The notes: generated by a model not told the origin, from the sequence alone. A DNA stretch of 64,000 bases from an uncultured Opitutia bacterium (GCA_903839035.1 CAIMAQ010000098.1:1-64000), one strand, 5' to 3'. Counted from the first letter of the stretch, positions 1-10,309 are shown. Program-made: numbers and translations.

Positions 1-1400
1 CCACAGATATGGATCGCCTCACCCATCGTCGCCGCCGCCGACTCCATCACGGCTTCGCTGAGCGTCGGATGCGCGTGGATCGTGTGGTGGATGTCCTCAA
101 CCGTGCCCTCCATCTGGATCACGAGGCCGTACTCCGCGATCAGCTCGGTCGCGTCGGCGCCAATGATGTGCGCGCCGAGGATCTCGCCAGTCTTGGCGTC
201 GCTCAGGACCTTCACAAAGCCCTCTGACTCCGCCGACGCCACGGCCTTGCCGGACGCGGTGAACGGGAACTTGCCGACCTTGTAGTTCAGGCCCTTTTCC
301 TTCGCGGCCTTCTCGGTCAGACCCGTGCTCGCCACCTGGGGCGCGCAATACGTGCAGCCCGGAAAATTTTTTACGCGGTGCGGCTGGCTGTGGCCGAACA
401 TGCCCTGGACCGCATTCACGGCCTCGTAGGTTGCGACGTGCGCGAGCCACGGCGGCCCGATGATGTCCCCGGCACCGTAGATGCCCTTCACGCTGGTCTG
501 GTAATCGTCGCCGACCTTCACGTAGTTGCGGTCGAGCTCGAGCTTCACCTTCGGCGAAAGCACGCCGGCGAGGTTCGGCACCACGCCGATGGCGGACAAC
601 ACCGTCTCCGCCTCGATCTCCTCGCTCTTGCCGTCCTTCACGAGGGTGAGCTTCACGGAGCCTTTCCCGACGCGAAAATTTTCACACTTCGTGGCCACAT
701 GCACGGTGATGCCGTGCTTCTCGAACGAGCGGTGCAGCAGCTTGGCGACTTCCTCATCCTCCACCGGCAGGATCTGCGGCAGCATCTCCACCAGCGTCAC
801 CTTCGTGCCGAAGGCGTTGTAGAAATACGCGAACTCCACGCCGATCGCGCCGGCGCCGACGATGACGATGGACTTGGGCAGCACCTTGCCGGCCAGCGCC
901 TCGCGCGAGGTCATCACGCGTTCGCCGTCCACGGCGAGATCGGGAATGCGGCGCATCTTACAGCCGGTCGCGAGGAGGATGTTTTTCGTGCGCAGGAACT
1001 TCCCCTTGAGCTCGCCCTCGGTGATTTCGACCATGCCCGGCACGGTGATCTGCGCCTTGCCCACGAAGTAATCGACTTTGTTCTTCTTGAACAAAAACTC
1101 GACGCCCTTGGCCATCTGGCCGGCGACTCCGCGCGAACGCTCCATGACCTTCGCGAAGTCAAAGGACACGTCCTTGACCGTGATCCCAAACGCCTCGGAC
1201 TTCTTGATTTTCTGGTAAAGCTCCGCGCTCTTCAGGAGCGCCTTGGTCGGGATGCAACCCCAGTTGAGGCAGGTGCCGCCGGCGCGCTCCATCTCGACGC
1301 ACGCCACTTTTTTGCCGAGTTGCCCGGCGCGAATCGCGCCCGCGTAACCCGCAGGACCACCGCCAACGACGACCAGGTCATATTCAATGGATTCAGCCAT
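1..1400 (-). CDS. lpdA: Dihydrolipoyl dehydrogenase (C-terminal end cut by window edge)
   Basis: Flavoprotein disulfide reductase, the E3 subunit that reoxidises dihydrolipoamide of 2-oxoacid dehydrogenase complexes with NAD+. Translation from the ATG at 1400 gives an FAD-binding glycine motif at residues 13-18 (GGGPAG). The redox pair C44/C49 lies in GGTCLNWGCIPTK, the family signature with W in place of the usual V. A second dinucleotide-binding motif (IVGAGAIGVEFAYF) follows around residues 175-190. The frame is open for 466 codons to the left edge, and the last visible residues (EAVMESAAATMGEAIH) match the usual C-terminal end, so only a few residues are missing. Lipoyl acyltransferase partners are not in the window. 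The family call is firm; which dehydrogenase complex it serves cannot be told here. Confidence 0.95.
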   Translation of the reverse strand, partial: MAESIEYDLVVVGGGPAGYAGAIRAGQLGKKVACVEMERAGGTCLNWGCIPTKALLKSAELYQKIKKSEAFGITVKDVSFDFAKVMERSRGVAGQMAKGVEFLFKKNKVDYFVGKAQITVPGMVEITEGELKGKFLRTKNILLATGCKMRRIPDLAVDGERVMTSREALAGKVLPKSIVIVGAGAIGVEFAYFYNAFGTKVTLVEMLPQILPVEDEEVAKLLHRSFEKHGITVHVATKCENFRVGKGSVKLTLVKDGKSEEIEAETVLSAIGVVPNLAGVLSPKVKLELDRNYVKVGDDYQTSVKGIYGAGDIIGPPWLAHVATYEAVNAVQGMFGHSQPHRVKNFPGCTYCAPQVASTGLTEKAAKEKGLNYKVGKFPFTASGKAVASAESEGFVKVLSDAKTGEILGAHIIGADATELIAEYGLVIQMEGTVEDIHHTIHAHPTLSEAVMESAAATMGEAIHIC

Positions 1401-1487
1401 CTCCCAACGTCGCCACGCTGCCAAAACCCGTCAAATGGAAACTCGACCGGCCCGCCCGCATCCACCCACGGGCGCGACCCGGCGGGT

Positions 1488-1877
1488 TCAAATGTCGATC
1501 ACATCGCCCCGCGGCGGCGCCTTCGGCGGCTTGGGCGGCCCGCGCGTGATCACGCTGATCACGAGATTCGTGAGGCTGACCACCACCGCGCCGCCGATGG
1601 CGGACCAGAAACTCGCCACATGAAAACCCGCGACCAGGTTTCCCACCCAAAAGAACAACAAGGCATTGATCAGGATGACCCCCAGCCCCATGGTGAGCAA
1701 AATGAACGGCAGCGTAAACAGCAGCAGCACCGGCTTGAGGATCGCATTGAAGAAACTCAGCAGCAGCACGACCACGATCAGCGTGGTGCCGTCCGAGCAC
1801 GAAATCCCGCTCACGAGCTTCGTGGCGAGGAGCACTCCCAGGGCCAGCACTAACCAGCGGACGAGCAATTGTTTCAT
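1488..1877 (-). CDS. Small four-helix membrane protein, phage holin family IV / YvlD-like
   Basis: 129-residue protein made almost entirely of hydrophobic segments: an N-terminal helix (MKQLLVRWLVLALGVLLATK), a second around LIVVVLLLSFFNAILKP, a third around LLFTLPFILLTMGLGVILI, and a fourth near the C-terminus, followed by a short P/K-rich tail. Size and the FFNAILKP...LPF pattern fit the Mycobacterial-4TM-holin/DUF360 (YvlD) family of inner-membrane proteins of unknown role. I chose the ATG at 1877 over an upstream one because a good Shine-Dalgarno sequence (GGGAGGTCACC) sits about 8-10 nt before it, unusual in this window. It lies between lpdA and a divergent glycosyltransferase. 'Holin' is a family name only; there is no phage context. 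Confidence 0.8.
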   Translation of the reverse strand: MKQLLVRWLVLALGVLLATKLVSGISCSDGTTLIVVVLLLSFFNAILKPVLLLFTLPFILLTMGLGVILINALLFFWVGNLVAGFHVASFWSAIGGAVVVSLTNLVISVITRGPPKPPKAPPRGDVIDI

Positions 1878-1924
1878 ATGCGAATGGTGACCTCCCGATT
1901 TTCGCCCCGCGGACGCGCCGAGCA

Positions 1925-3019
1925 ATGAAAATCCTAGTCGTTCAGGACTTCCTGCGCAGCGGCGGCACCGAGCGTCAGTCCATCCTGCTGTCCGGCGCCT
2001 TCGCCGCCGCCGGACATGACCCCACTTTGCTCACGTTCCGCCCGGGCGGAGCCCTAGCCGCCACCGTGAGCCCGGCCGTCACCCGCCGGGTGCTGCAATC
2101 CTTTGACACGAGACTCGACTGGTTTGCCCCCGGCCTGATCCGCGCTACAGCGGCGATCGCGCCCGACGTCGTCCTCTGCATGGGCCGGATGGCGAACTGC
2201 TACGCCGGCAGCCTCCAGAAAAAATTCCCCGCCGCGGTGGTGCTGGCCACAATGCGCACCGGCAAACCGCTGCCCGGCCTTTTTCGGCGCTCCCTGCGCA
2301 CCGTCCGGCACATCATCGCCAACAGCCAGGAAGCGAAATCCAACCTCGTCGCCCAGCATGCCCTGCCCGGCGCCAAGATCTCGGTCATCTACAACTCGCT
2401 CGTCTTTCCGCCCGATTCCTCCCGCACCCGCAACACCGCCCTCCGGGCCCATTACGGCGCGGAACCCGGCACGGCGGTTCTGATCTGCGTCGCCATGTTT
2501 CGACCGGAAAAGAATCAACGGGAGCTCATCGAACTGGTTGCAACCCTTCCCGCCGGCACCGACTGGCAACTGTGGCTCGCCGGCACCGGGCCCGCCCTTG
2601 CCGATTGCCAGCGCCTCGTGACCGACCGCGGACTCGGCGCGCGGGTCAAACTGCTCGGCTTTCAACCCGATCCCTCCGCGCTCTACCGCGCCGCCGATAT
2701 CGCCGTCCATGCCTCCCGCAGTGAGTCGCTCTCGAACTTTCTCATCGAGGCCCAGGCTCATGGCCTGCCCGCCGTCGTGTACGAAGCCCAGGGCATCGGC
2801 GAGTGCTTCCTCCCCGACCAGACCGGCTGGGTGTTGCCGCAGGGCGACCGCGCCGGGTTCCTCGCCCGGCTGCAACCCCTCCTAGCCGACGCGGCCTTCC
2901 GCCACAGCCGCGGGGCCCAGGCCCGGGCCTCGGCGAGTGCCCGGTTTGATCCCGTCGCCCAGCCGCGCGCGTATCTCGACCTTTTCACCCGGCTTGTGCA
3001 GAACTCCCCCCGGCCATGA
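1925..3019 (+). CDS. Glycosyltransferase family 4
   Basis: 364-residue GT-B fold sugar transferase, probably using a nucleotide-sugar donor to build a cell-surface glycan or glycolipid. The N-terminal domain starts KILVVQDFLRSGGTERQS, a typical GT4 acceptor-side opening. The C-terminal donor-binding domain has FRPEKNQRELIE (about residues 195-207) and the E-x7-E type region SRSESLSNFLIEAQAHGLP (about 265-285). No membrane helix is evident, so it is a cytosolic or peripheral enzyme. Its stop overlaps the start of the following DeoR-type gene (ATGA), so the two are translationally coupled. Donor and acceptor cannot be predicted. Confidence 0.9.
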   Translation: MKILVVQDFLRSGGTERQSILLSGAFAAAGHDPTLLTFRPGGALAATVSPAVTRRVLQSFDTRLDWFAPGLIRATAAIAPDVVLCMGRMANCYAGSLQKKFPAAVVLATMRTGKPLPGLFRRSLRTVRHIIANSQEAKSNLVAQHALPGAKISVIYNSLVFPPDSSRTRNTALRAHYGAEPGTAVLICVAMFRPEKNQRELIELVATLPAGTDWQLWLAGTGPALADCQRLVTDRGLGARVKLLGFQPDPSALYRAADIAVHASRSESLSNFLIEAQAHGLPAVVYEAQGIGECFLPDQTGWVLPQGDRAGFLARLQPLLADAAFRHSRGAQARASASARFDPVAQPRAYLDLFTRLVQNSPRP

Positions 3020-3780
3020 CCAGCAAGCAGCGCACTGATTCCATCGAGCGGTTCATCCGCGCCCACCAATACGCCGACCTGCACACCCTCGCGGCGAAGT
3101 TTGGCGGCTCGCTCTCCACCGTGCGGCGCGCCCTCGACCAGCTGGAGGAGCGCGGCGTCGTGCGCCGCCACCACGGTGGCGCCTCGCTGATCGAGACCGA
3201 TGTCGTGGCGCAGGAATACGACTTCATCGCCCGCAACCAGCGCCACCCCGACGAAAAATTCGCCATCGCCAGCCTCGTCGCCGCCCAGGTGCAGCCGGGC
3301 ATGACGGTGATCCTCGACGGCGGCAGCACCACCTACGCCGTCGCCCGGCTCCTCGCCGAGAAACGCCTGCAGGTCATCACCAACTCCCTCCCCGTCGCCA
3401 GCCTCTTCAGCGAGGTCGGCAGCGTGGAGACCATTGTCACCGGTGGCAGCATCTACAGCCGGCTCGGCGTCGTGCTGGGCCCGATGTGCGAGGATTTTTT
3501 CAACCAGGTCCACGCCGACCTCGCCATCCTCGGCGGCGCCGGCATCACCGAGAACGGGGTCTGGAACCACAACGCCCTCATCGTCGCCGCCCAGCGCAAG
3601 ATGATCGGCGCCGCCACCCGCAGCATCTTCGCCCTCGATAACTCCAAGTTCGGCCGCAAGGCCCTCAGCCTGACCACGCCGTTTGCGTCGCGCTTCACCA
3701 TCGTGACCGACACCCGCCCCAGCCCCGCCGTCACCCGCGCCATCTCCGCCGCCGGCGCCAAACTGACGCTCGCCCAATAG
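3016..3780 (+). CDS. DeoR/GlpR family transcriptional regulator
   Basis: 254-residue repressor-type protein. An N-terminal winged helix-turn-helix (about residues 5-55, with SLSTVRRALDQLEERGVVRRHHGGA) is followed by the DeoR C-terminal sensor domain, recognised by ILDGGSTTYAVARLL (about 98-112) and the later DNSKFGRKA segment. Family members bind phosphorylated sugars and usually repress sugar-use genes. The 4-nt overlap with the upstream glycosyltransferase suggests one transcript, an uncommon pairing that may link envelope glycan synthesis to sugar-phosphate status (inference). The effector is unknown. Confidence 0.93.
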   Translation: MTSKQRTDSIERFIRAHQYADLHTLAAKFGGSLSTVRRALDQLEERGVVRRHHGGASLIETDVVAQEYDFIARNQRHPDEKFAIASLVAAQVQPGMTVILDGGSTTYAVARLLAEKRLQVITNSLPVASLFSEVGSVETIVTGGSIYSRLGVVLGPMCEDFFNQVHADLAILGGAGITENGVWNHNALIVAAQRKMIGAATRSIFALDNSKFGRKALSLTTPFASRFTIVTDTRPSPAVTRAISAAGAKLTLAQ

Positions 3781-3825
3781 CCGGGAACGCGGCCGCCGAT
3801 TTGGGCTTGAACCGGCCGCCCGCCG

Positions 3826-3839
3826 CTATCAGCTGATAG
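3826..3839. promoter_or_regulatory. Candidate LexA operator 1 upstream of lexA
   Basis: CTATCAGCTGATAG is a perfect 14-bp palindrome of the form TATC-N4-GATA, 19 nt before the lexA start. A second copy with the same half-sites follows, centred 15 bp away. Tandem dyads at the lexA start are the usual arrangement for LexA autoregulation. Binding by this LexA is inferred from position and symmetry alone. Confidence 0.6.
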
Positions 3840-3841
3840 GC

Positions 3842-3853
3842 TATCATCCGATA
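3842..3853. promoter_or_regulatory. Candidate LexA operator 2 upstream of lexA
   Basis: TATCATCCGATA repeats the TATC-N4-GATA half-sites of the first dyad and ends 4 nt before the lexA ATG, where a Shine-Dalgarno sequence would normally be; none is visible. Both copies are preceded by GC (GCTATC). Repressor bound here would block transcription start or early elongation. Confidence 0.55.
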
Positions 3854-3857
3854 CCCT

Positions 3858-4463
3858 ATGCTCACCGAACGACAAGAGGCCGTCCTGGATTTCGTAAACG
3901 AATATCAGCGCCACCACGGGGTCGCGCCCTCAACGCGGGAAATTGCCCGCACGTTTGAGTGCAGCCAGCCCACCGCCCTCAAGCATCTCCAGTCACTCGC
4001 TCGCAAGAGCCAGTTGGACAAGCTCGCCGACGGCAAGTGGGGCTTCAAGGCCGTGCAGGTCCAGGGCCATCTCTTCTCCGCCCCCGTCTTCGGTTCGATC
4101 CCCGCCGGCTTTCCCGCCATGCAGGAGCAGACGCCTGAGGAGACGATCACCATCGACCCCGCACTCTTCGGCGTGCGCTCCGCCCGGAAGGACTATTTCT
4201 GGTTTCTGCGCGTCACGGGTGACTCCATGACCGGCGCCCACATCCTCGACGGCGACCTGATCGCCCTCGTCCGCCGGGAGCCAAAGCCGGGCGACATCAT
4301 TGCCGCCCTCGTGGATGAGACCACCACGACCCTGAAGACTTTCCTGAGGGAGAAGGGCCGGGTCCTGCTCCGCGCCGCGAATCCGCGCTACGCCGACATC
4401 TTCCCGTCGCACCTCGAGTCCCAGGGCGTCGTGGTGGGCGTGATCCGCCGGCAAGTGGCTTGA
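3858..4463 (+). CDS. lexA: LexA SOS repressor (S24 autopeptidase)
   Basis: 201 residues, the normal LexA length. The N-terminal winged helix (about 1-65, opening MLTERQEAVLDFV) is the LexA DNA-binding domain. The self-cleavage bond is A83-G84 in GSIPAGFP. The catalytic serine is S123 in GDSM and the catalytic lysine K160 in TTTLKTF. RecA-stimulated autocleavage would derepress SOS genes. Two palindromes lie immediately upstream and probably mediate autoregulation. The tandem uvrA gene starts 83 nt downstream with no terminator between, so nucleotide excision repair is likely in the same SOS unit. The recognition helix (QPTALKHLQSLAR) differs from E. coli LexA, in keeping with a different operator. 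Confidence 0.93.
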   Translation: MLTERQEAVLDFVNEYQRHHGVAPSTREIARTFECSQPTALKHLQSLARKSQLDKLADGKWGFKAVQVQGHLFSAPVFGSIPAGFPAMQEQTPEETITIDPALFGVRSARKDYFWFLRVTGDSMTGAHILDGDLIALVRREPKPGDIIAALVDETTTTLKTFLREKGRVLLRAANPRYADIFPSHLESQGVVVGVIRRQVA

Positions 4464-4546
4464 ATCCGCCCCGGCTGGCCGCCCGTTGAGAAATCCTCGC
4501 GACCCAGTTGTGTTTCCGCCGCGCCCACGCATCCGTTTCACCTCCA

Positions 4547-7500
4547 GTGTCCAAAGCCGCCTCCCTTGAATCCATCCGCCTCCGCGGCGTCCGCCAGAAC
4601 AACCTCAAGGGCTTCGACCTCGACCTGCCGCTCGGGCAATACGTCGTCGTCACCGGGCTGAGCGGCGCAGGCAAGTCCTCCCTCGTCTTCGACACGCTCC
4701 ACGCCGAGGGCCAGCGGCGCTACGTCGAGACGTTCAGCGCTTACACGCGCCAGTTCCTGGACCTGCTCGACAAGCCCAAGGTCGACTCGATCGAGAACAT
4801 CCGCCCGTCCATCGCCATCGAGCAGACCAACACGGTCAAGACCTCGCGCTCGACCGTCGGCACGATGACCGAGCTGACCGATTTTTTCAAAGTCTGGTTC
4901 AGCCACGCCGCCCGGTGCTTCGATCCCGCCACCGGCGAGGAGGTCGTGGACGACACGCCGCAGTCCATCTGGGAAAAAGTCCACGGCGCCCACCCCGGCC
5001 GCACGGTCATCATCGGCTTCCAGGTGCCCAAGCCCGCCAACCTGACCTGGGCTGAGATCCTGACCAACCTCAAGGGTCAGTCCTATGTCCGTGTCCTGGT
5101 CCCGGACGCAACGGGCACGCTCGCCGTCCATCGGGTGGATGACCTGCTCACCGAACCCAAGCCCCTTGCGGCCGCCGATCATCTCTTCGTCGCGCAGGAC
5201 CGGCTCGACGTCGCGCCGGCCCAAAAGCCCCGCTTCATCGAGGCCGTCGAGACCGCGTTCCACTTTGGCCAGGGGCAGGTCCGGATTTTCTCCGCCAACC
5301 CCCTCACCGGCTTCGGCCATTTCTCCCGTGGGCTCCACTCGCCCGCGACCGGCCGCACCTTCCGCGCCGCGACGCCCCCGCTCTTCTCCTTCAACTCCCC
5401 GCTCGGCGCGTGCCCGAAATGCCGCGGTTTCGGCCGCGTCATCGACATCGACTACCGCCTGACCATCCCCGACCAGTCCCTCTCGATCGACGACGGCGCG
5501 ATCAAGTGCTGGGAGAGTGAAATCTACGGTGAGTCGAAGAAGGACCTCCTTGTATTCGCGAAAAAGAAAAAGATCCCGACCGACGTCCCCTTCGCTTCGC
5601 TGACCCCGGCGCAGCAAAGCTACATCGTAGATGGCGAGCCCGGCTACGGGGAGGAAAACGGCAAGCCCTGGCCGAAATACTGGTACGGCATCAAGGGCTT
5701 TTTCCGCTGGCTCGAGAAGAACACCTACAAGATGCACGTGCGGGTCTTCCTCGCGCGCTACCGCACCTACAACCCCTGCCCCGCCTGCGGCGGCCAGCGG
5801 CTCCAGCCCGAGGCGCTCTGCTGGAAATGGCGCGGCCACACCCTGCCGGAGCTTTATCAACAGCCCGTGTCCGACCTGCTCGTGACCCTGGCCGAGGCCC
5901 GGCCTGCCGTCCGTGACCACCAGTCCGAACTCGCCTACGACTCCATCGTCACGCGTCTCCGCTATCTCGAGCAGGTCGGCCTCGGCTACCTGACGCTCGA
6001 CCGCCAGTCCAAGACGCTTTCCGGCGGCGAGGTCCAGCGCGTCAACCTCACCAGCTGCCTCGGCACCTCGCTCGTGGACACCCTGTTCGTGCTCGATGAG
6101 CCCAGCGTCGGCCTGCATCCGCGCGACATCAACCGCCTGATCGCCATCATCCGTTCCCTCACCGACGCCGGGAACACCGTCGTCGTGGTTGAGCACGACG
6201 AGGCCATGATCCGCGCCGCCGACCACGTCATCGAGGTCGGCCCCGAGCCCGGCGGACGCGGCGGCCACATCGTGTTCCAAGGCACCATCGCCGGCCTGAC
6301 CGACTCGCCCGCCAGCATCACCGGCGCCTATTTCTCCGGCCGCGAAACCCTCGCCGCCCCGTCGTCCCGCCGGCCCGTTCCCGCCCGGCACCCGTCGATC
6401 CATTTTACGCGCGCCACGAAGCACAATCTCTCGGGCCTCTCCTTCCGCCTGCCGTTAAACCGCTTCGTCTGCCTCAGCGGCGTCTCCGGCTCCGGCAAGT
6501 CCACCCTGCTCGACAACGTCATCTACCAGGGCCTGCTGGCCCAGCGCCTGCAGCTCGCCGAGGACGCCGCCGCCATCGAGTCCATCAAGAGCGATGCCGC
6601 GTTTGGCGCGGTCGTCCTCGTGGACCAGTCACCGCTTTCGCGCACCCCGCGCTCCAATCCCGCGCTCTACACCGAGGCCTGGGACCTCATCCGCGAGCTC
6701 TACGCGCAGACGCCCACCGCGCGCGCCGCCGGGTTCAGCGCGTCAAGTTTCTCCTTCAACAGCGGCGACGGCCGCTGCGATCATTGCCTGGGTCTCGGCT
6801 ACGAGCGCGTCGAGATGCAGTTTCTCTCCGACGTCTTTGTGCCCTGCCCCGTCTGTGAAGCCCAGCGCTTCAAGCCCGAGGTCCTCGCCATCCAGTGGAA
6901 CGGCCGCTCCGTCGCCGACCTCCTCGCCACCAGCGTCACCGACGCCCTCCCCCTCTTCTCCGCGCACGCCTCCATCCGCTCGCGCCTCGCGAGTCTCGAC
7001 GCGGTCGGCCTCGGCTATCTCACCCTCGGCCAGCCCCTCAACACCCTCAGCGGCGGCGAATCCCAGCGCCTGAAACTCGTCAGTTATCTGGGGGCGTTCA
7101 GCGGCCAGCAATCAGCGGTCAGTTCTGTTTCCGGAGCTGACAGCCGGTCGCTCAAAGCGGACGGCGCCGGAGCTCTGCTCCTGCTTGACGAGCCCACCAC
7201 CGGCCTGCACCGCCATGACGTCAAACGCCTCCTCGGCGTCCTCCAGGCCCTCGTGGACCGCGGCCACAGCGTCATCGTCATCGAGCACAACCTCGACGTG
7301 CTCAAGTCCGCCGACTGGATCCTCGAGGTTGGCCCCGAGGCCGGTGCCGGCGGCGGCCTGATCGTCGCCGAGGGACCGCCCGAGAAAGTTGCCGCCACCA
7401 ATACCGCCACCGCCTCGTTTCTCCGCGGTGCCCTCGGCCGGCCCACGGCTGCGGACGAGGCACTCGTGCTCCTCGCCGCCGAGGAAGCCGCGGCCTATGA

Positions 7501-10246
7501 ATCCTCGGCCCCGCTCGCCCACGCCACCGGCGGCCTCACCATCATCGGCGCCCGCGAGCATAACCTCAAAAACCTCTCGCTCTCGATTCCCCACCGCCAG
7601 CTCACGGTCGTCACCGGCGTCTCCGGCTCCGGCAAGTCCACCCTCGCCTTCGACATCGTGTTTGCCGAGGGCCAGCGGCGGTTCATGGAGTCGATGTCGC
7701 CCTACGCGCGCCAGTTCGTCGAGCAGCTACCCCGCCCCGCCGTGGACCGGCTTACCGGCATCCCGCCCACCGTCGCCATCGAACAGCGCGTCACCCGCGG
7801 TTCCCGCAAGTCCACCGTCGCCACCATCACCGAGGTCGCCCAATACCTGCGCCTCCTCTACGCGCGGCTCGGCGTGCAGCATCACCCCGACACCGACAAG
7901 GCCGTTACCCCGCTCTCGCCGGGCGCGTTGAAAAGACTCCTCGCGAAGATCCTCGCGACGCCAAAGGCCCGGAAGGCCAAGCATCTTTATCTCTGCGCCC
8001 CGCTCATCCGCGGCCGCAAGGGCCACCACCAGCCCATCGCCACCTGGATCGCCAACCAGGGCTACGAGCTCATGCGGACCGACGGCCGGCTGACGCGGGT
8101 GGATGCCTTTCAAAAACTCGACCGCTACAAGGAGCACGATGTTGAAGTCGTCATCGCGGACCTGAAACACGGCAAAAGTGTCACGCCCAAGGCCGGCGCC
8201 GCCCTCGACCGTGCGTTGCAGGTCGGCAAGGGCGCCTGCTTCCTGCTCACCCCGGCGGGCGAAGTCCTCTCCTGGTTCTCCACCACGCGCACCGACATCG
8301 AGTCCGGCGAGTCCTTCCCCGAGCTCGAGCCGAAGAATTTTTCCTTCAACTCGCCGCGCGGCTGGTGTCCCACCTGCCGCGGACACGGCCGCATCCTGCC
8401 GTGGATGCTCGAGCCGGACGATGACGAGGGTGACGCCAACCTCGACCGCCTGCGCCAGCTCGGGCTCGAACCCGGCGAAGACCTGGCCGCGGACGGCGTG
8501 CCCTGTCCCGAGTGTCACGGCGAACGCCTCAGCCGCATCAGCCGGGCTGTGAAGCTGCACCTGCGGGGCAAACAACCGCCGCTGTCCCTGCCCGCGCTGC
8601 TCACCAGCACGCCATCCCTCCTGCTCACCCGGCTGCGCAGCCTCGAGCTTGATGCGCGCGGCCAGCTCATCACGCAGGACATCGTGCCCCAGATTGAGGA
8701 ACGCCTGAAGTTCCTCGACCACGTCGGCCTCGGCTACCTTTCGCTCGACCGCCCGACCGAGACGCTCTCCGGCGGCGAGGCGCAGCGCATCCGGCTCGCG
8801 GCGCAACTCGGCTCCAACCTCTCCGGCGTGCTCTACGTGCTCGACGAACCCAGCATCGGCCTGCACGCCCGCGACAACGACCAGCTCATCCTCACGCTCC
8901 AGGCCCTCCGCGAAAAGGGCAACACGCTGCTCGTCGTCGAGCATGACGAGGAACTCATGGCCCGTGCCGACCGCATCATCGACCTCGGTCCCGCCGCCGG
9001 CATTCACGGCGGCGAGCTGCTCGCCAACGGCACGCCCGACGAGATCCGCCGCAACGAAAAATCCCTCACCGGCCTGTTCCTCAAGTCCGGGCTCAAGCAT
9101 CCCCAACGCGGCGCCTACCGGTTGGTGGACAAGGCCTCCGTTCCGGGCTGGCTCGAGCTGCGCGGCGCACACTTCCGTAACCTCAAGGACTTCGACCTGC
9201 GCCTCCCGCACGGCCGGCTAATCATGGCCGCAGGCCCCAGCGGCGCCGGCAAATCCACCCTCTTCCGCGACCTGCTCCATCCCGCCGTCACCCACGCGAT
9301 CAAGGCCCGGAAAACCCGGCTCACCGGCCGCGAGTTCGTCAAGGCCACCGGCTTCGTGTCCGATCGCCTCGCCGATGACCAGACCCCGGCACCACCCTTC
9401 ACCGAGCTCACCGGCGCGAGCGGCTTCAAGTCCGTCATCGAGGTGGACCAGGCACCCATCGGCAAGACGCCCCGCTCCACGCCCGCGACCTACCTCGGCA
9501 TCTTCGACCTCATCCGCCAGTTCTTCGCCTCGCTCCCCGAGGCCAAGATCCGTGGCTACACTGCCTCGCGCTTTTCCTTCAACGTCGCCGGCGGACGCTG
9601 CCCCACCTGCGAGGGCGCCGGCCGCATCAAGCTCGAGATGGCGTTCATGCCCGACACTTACCTGCCCTGCGATGACTGCCGCGGCCTGCGCTACGGCCCC
9701 GAACTCAACGACATCACGTGGAAAAATAAAACCATCGGAGCCGTCCTCCAACTCACCTTCGAGGAGGCCGCGCAGTTCTTTGATTTCCACTCCCAGCTCT
9801 CCCAGATCTGCCAGCTCATGGTCGATTGCGGGCTGGGCTACCTCACGCTTGGCCAAAGTTCGCCCACGCTTTCCGGCGGTGAGGCGCAGCGGCTTAAGCT
9901 GGTGACCGAGCTCTCCACCGGGCTCGCCACCTACCGCGAGCGCAGCCGTGGCACGCTGCCCCGCAACCTCTACCTCCTCGAGGAGCCGACCATCGGCCTG
10001 CACCTGAGCGACTGCGAGAAGCTCATCCGCGTGCTTCACTCCCTCGTGGACCAGGGTCACACCGTGGTCGTCATCGAGCACCACCTCGACCTGCTCGCCG
10101 AGGCGGACTACATTCTTGAGCTCGGCCCGGTCGGCGGTCCTGACGGCGGCGAGCTGCTTTACCAGGGTGAACTCTCCGGCCTGCTGCGCGTGAAACGCAG
10201 CCCAACCGCACCCTATCTGGCCGCCCGGATCAAATCCTCGCGCTAG
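4547..10246 (+). CDS. uvrA: Tandem (double-length) excinuclease ABC subunit UvrA
   Basis: Damage-recognition ATPase of nucleotide excision repair, here about 1,899 residues, twice normal length. It contains four ABC ATPase modules with Walker A motifs near residues 37 (GLSGAGKS), 643 (GVSGSGKS), 1023 (GVSGSGKS) and 1563 (GPSGAGKS). LSGGE(V/S/A)QR signatures lie near 490, 833, 1406 and 1775. Eight CxxC pairs (for example CPKC, CDHC, CPTC, CDDC) form the zinc modules. Each half therefore resembles a complete UvrA. I prefer the GTG at 4547 ([14 protein letters not shown]) to the in-frame ATG at 4508 because family homology begins there; neither has a clear ribosome site. In the second module a 28-nt run of CAG-led heptamers (7099-7126) encodes a serine-rich insert between the signature and Walker B. 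Double-length UvrA is known from Chlamydiae. Confidence 0.95.
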   Translation: MSKAASLESIRLRGVRQNNLKGFDLDLPLGQYVVVTGLSGAGKSSLVFDTLHAEGQRRYVETFSAYTRQFLDLLDKPKVDSIENIRPSIAIEQTNTVKTSRSTVGTMTELTDFFKVWFSHAARCFDPATGEEVVDDTPQSIWEKVHGAHPGRTVIIGFQVPKPANLTWAEILTNLKGQSYVRVLVPDATGTLAVHRVDDLLTEPKPLAAADHLFVAQDRLDVAPAQKPRFIEAVETAFHFGQGQVRIFSANPLTGFGHFSRGLHSPATGRTFRAATPPLFSFNSPLGACPKCRGFGRVIDIDYRLTIPDQSLSIDDGAIKCWESEIYGESKKDLLVFAKKKKIPTDVPFASLTPAQQSYIVDGEPGYGEENGKPWPKYWYGIKGFFRWLEKNTYKMHVRVFLARYRTYNPCPACGGQRLQPEALCWKWRGHTLPELYQQPVSDLLVTLAEARPAVRDHQSELAYDSIVTRLRYLEQVGLGYLTLDRQSKTLSGGEVQRVNLTSCLGTSLVDTLFVLDEPSVGLHPRDINRLIAIIRSLTDAGNTVVVVEHDEAMIRAADHVIEVGPEPGGRGGHIVFQGTIAGLTDSPASITGAYFSGRETLAAPSSRRPVPARHPSIHFTRATKHNLSGLSFRLPLNRFVCLSGVSGSGKSTLLDNVIYQGLLAQRLQLAEDAAAIESIKSDAAFGAVVLVDQSPLSRTPRSNPALYTEAWDLIRELYAQTPTARAAGFSASSFSFNSGDGRCDHCLGLGYERVEMQFLSDVFVPCPVCEAQRFKPEVLAIQWNGRSVADLLATSVTDALPLFSAHASIRSRLASLDAVGLGYLTLGQPLNTLSGGESQRLKLVSYLGAFSGQQSAVSSVSGADSRSLKADGAGALLLLDEPTTGLHRHDVKRLLGVLQALVDRGHSVIVIEHNLDVLKSADWILEVGPEAGAGGGLIVAEGPPEKVAATNTATASFLRGALGRPTAADEALVLLAAEEAAAYESSAPLAHATGGLTIIGAREHNLKNLSLSIPHRQLTVVTGVSGSGKSTLAFDIVFAEGQRRFMESMSPYARQFVEQLPRPAVDRLTGIPPTVAIEQRVTRGSRKSTVATITEVAQYLRLLYARLGVQHHPDTDKAVTPLSPGALKRLLAKILATPKARKAKHLYLCAPLIRGRKGHHQPIATWIANQGYELMRTDGRLTRVDAFQKLDRYKEHDVEVVIADLKHGKSVTPKAGAALDRALQVGKGACFLLTPAGEVLSWFSTTRTDIESGESFPELEPKNFSFNSPRGWCPTCRGHGRILPWMLEPDDDEGDANLDRLRQLGLEPGEDLAADGVPCPECHGERLSRISRAVKLHLRGKQPPLSLPALLTSTPSLLLTRLRSLELDARGQLITQDIVPQIEERLKFLDHVGLGYLSLDRPTETLSGGEAQRIRLAAQLGSNLSGVLYVLDEPSIGLHARDNDQLILTLQALREKGNTLLVVEHDEELMARADRIIDLGPAAGIHGGELLANGTPDEIRRNEKSLTGLFLKSGLKHPQRGAYRLVDKASVPGWLELRGAHFRNLKDFDLRLPHGRLIMAAGPSGAGKSTLFRDLLHPAVTHAIKARKTRLTGREFVKATGFVSDRLADDQTPAPPFTELTGASGFKSVIEVDQAPIGKTPRSTPATYLGIFDLIRQFFASLPEAKIRGYTASRFSFNVAGGRCPTCEGAGRIKLEMAFMPDTYLPCDDCRGLRYGPELNDITWKNKTIGAVLQLTFEEAAQFFDFHSQLSQICQLMVDCGLGYLTLGQSSPTLSGGEAQRLKLVTELSTGLATYRERSRGTLPRNLYLLEEPTIGLHLSDCEKLIRVLHSLVDQGHTVVVIEHHLDLLAEADYILELGPVGGPDGGELLYQGELSGLLRVKRSPTAPYLAARIKSSR
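7099..7126 (+). repeat. Heptamer repeat inside uvrA
   Basis: Four consecutive 7-nt units that each begin with CAG (consensus near CAGCGGT), in frame within uvrA, encode part of a serine/glutamine-rich insert. A partly inverted copy (CTGACAGCCGG) follows at about 7137-7147. The insert lies between LSGGESQR and the [12 protein letters not shown] Walker B strand, where UvrA normally has only a few residues. Confidence 0.6.
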
Positions 10247-10309
10247 GGCCCGGATGCCGGCCAGCGCCTGGCCTGATCCGGCGGCAATATTGCCTCCACC
10301 CCCCCCGGC

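Noticed and set aside
1402-1487. A possible terminator between lpdA and the small membrane protein gene
   Set aside because: Short GC words can pair (CCCGCC with GGCGGG), but there is no T-run and the stem is broken, so I do not call it.
4538-6424. A 628-codon open frame opposite uvrA
   Set aside because: It lacks any recognisable motif and coincides with strongly conserved UvrA coding on the other strand.
10247-10309. A hairpin between uvrA and the response regulator gene (GGCCAG with CTGGCC)
   Set aside because: The stem is short and its outer bases do not pair well; no T-run is present.
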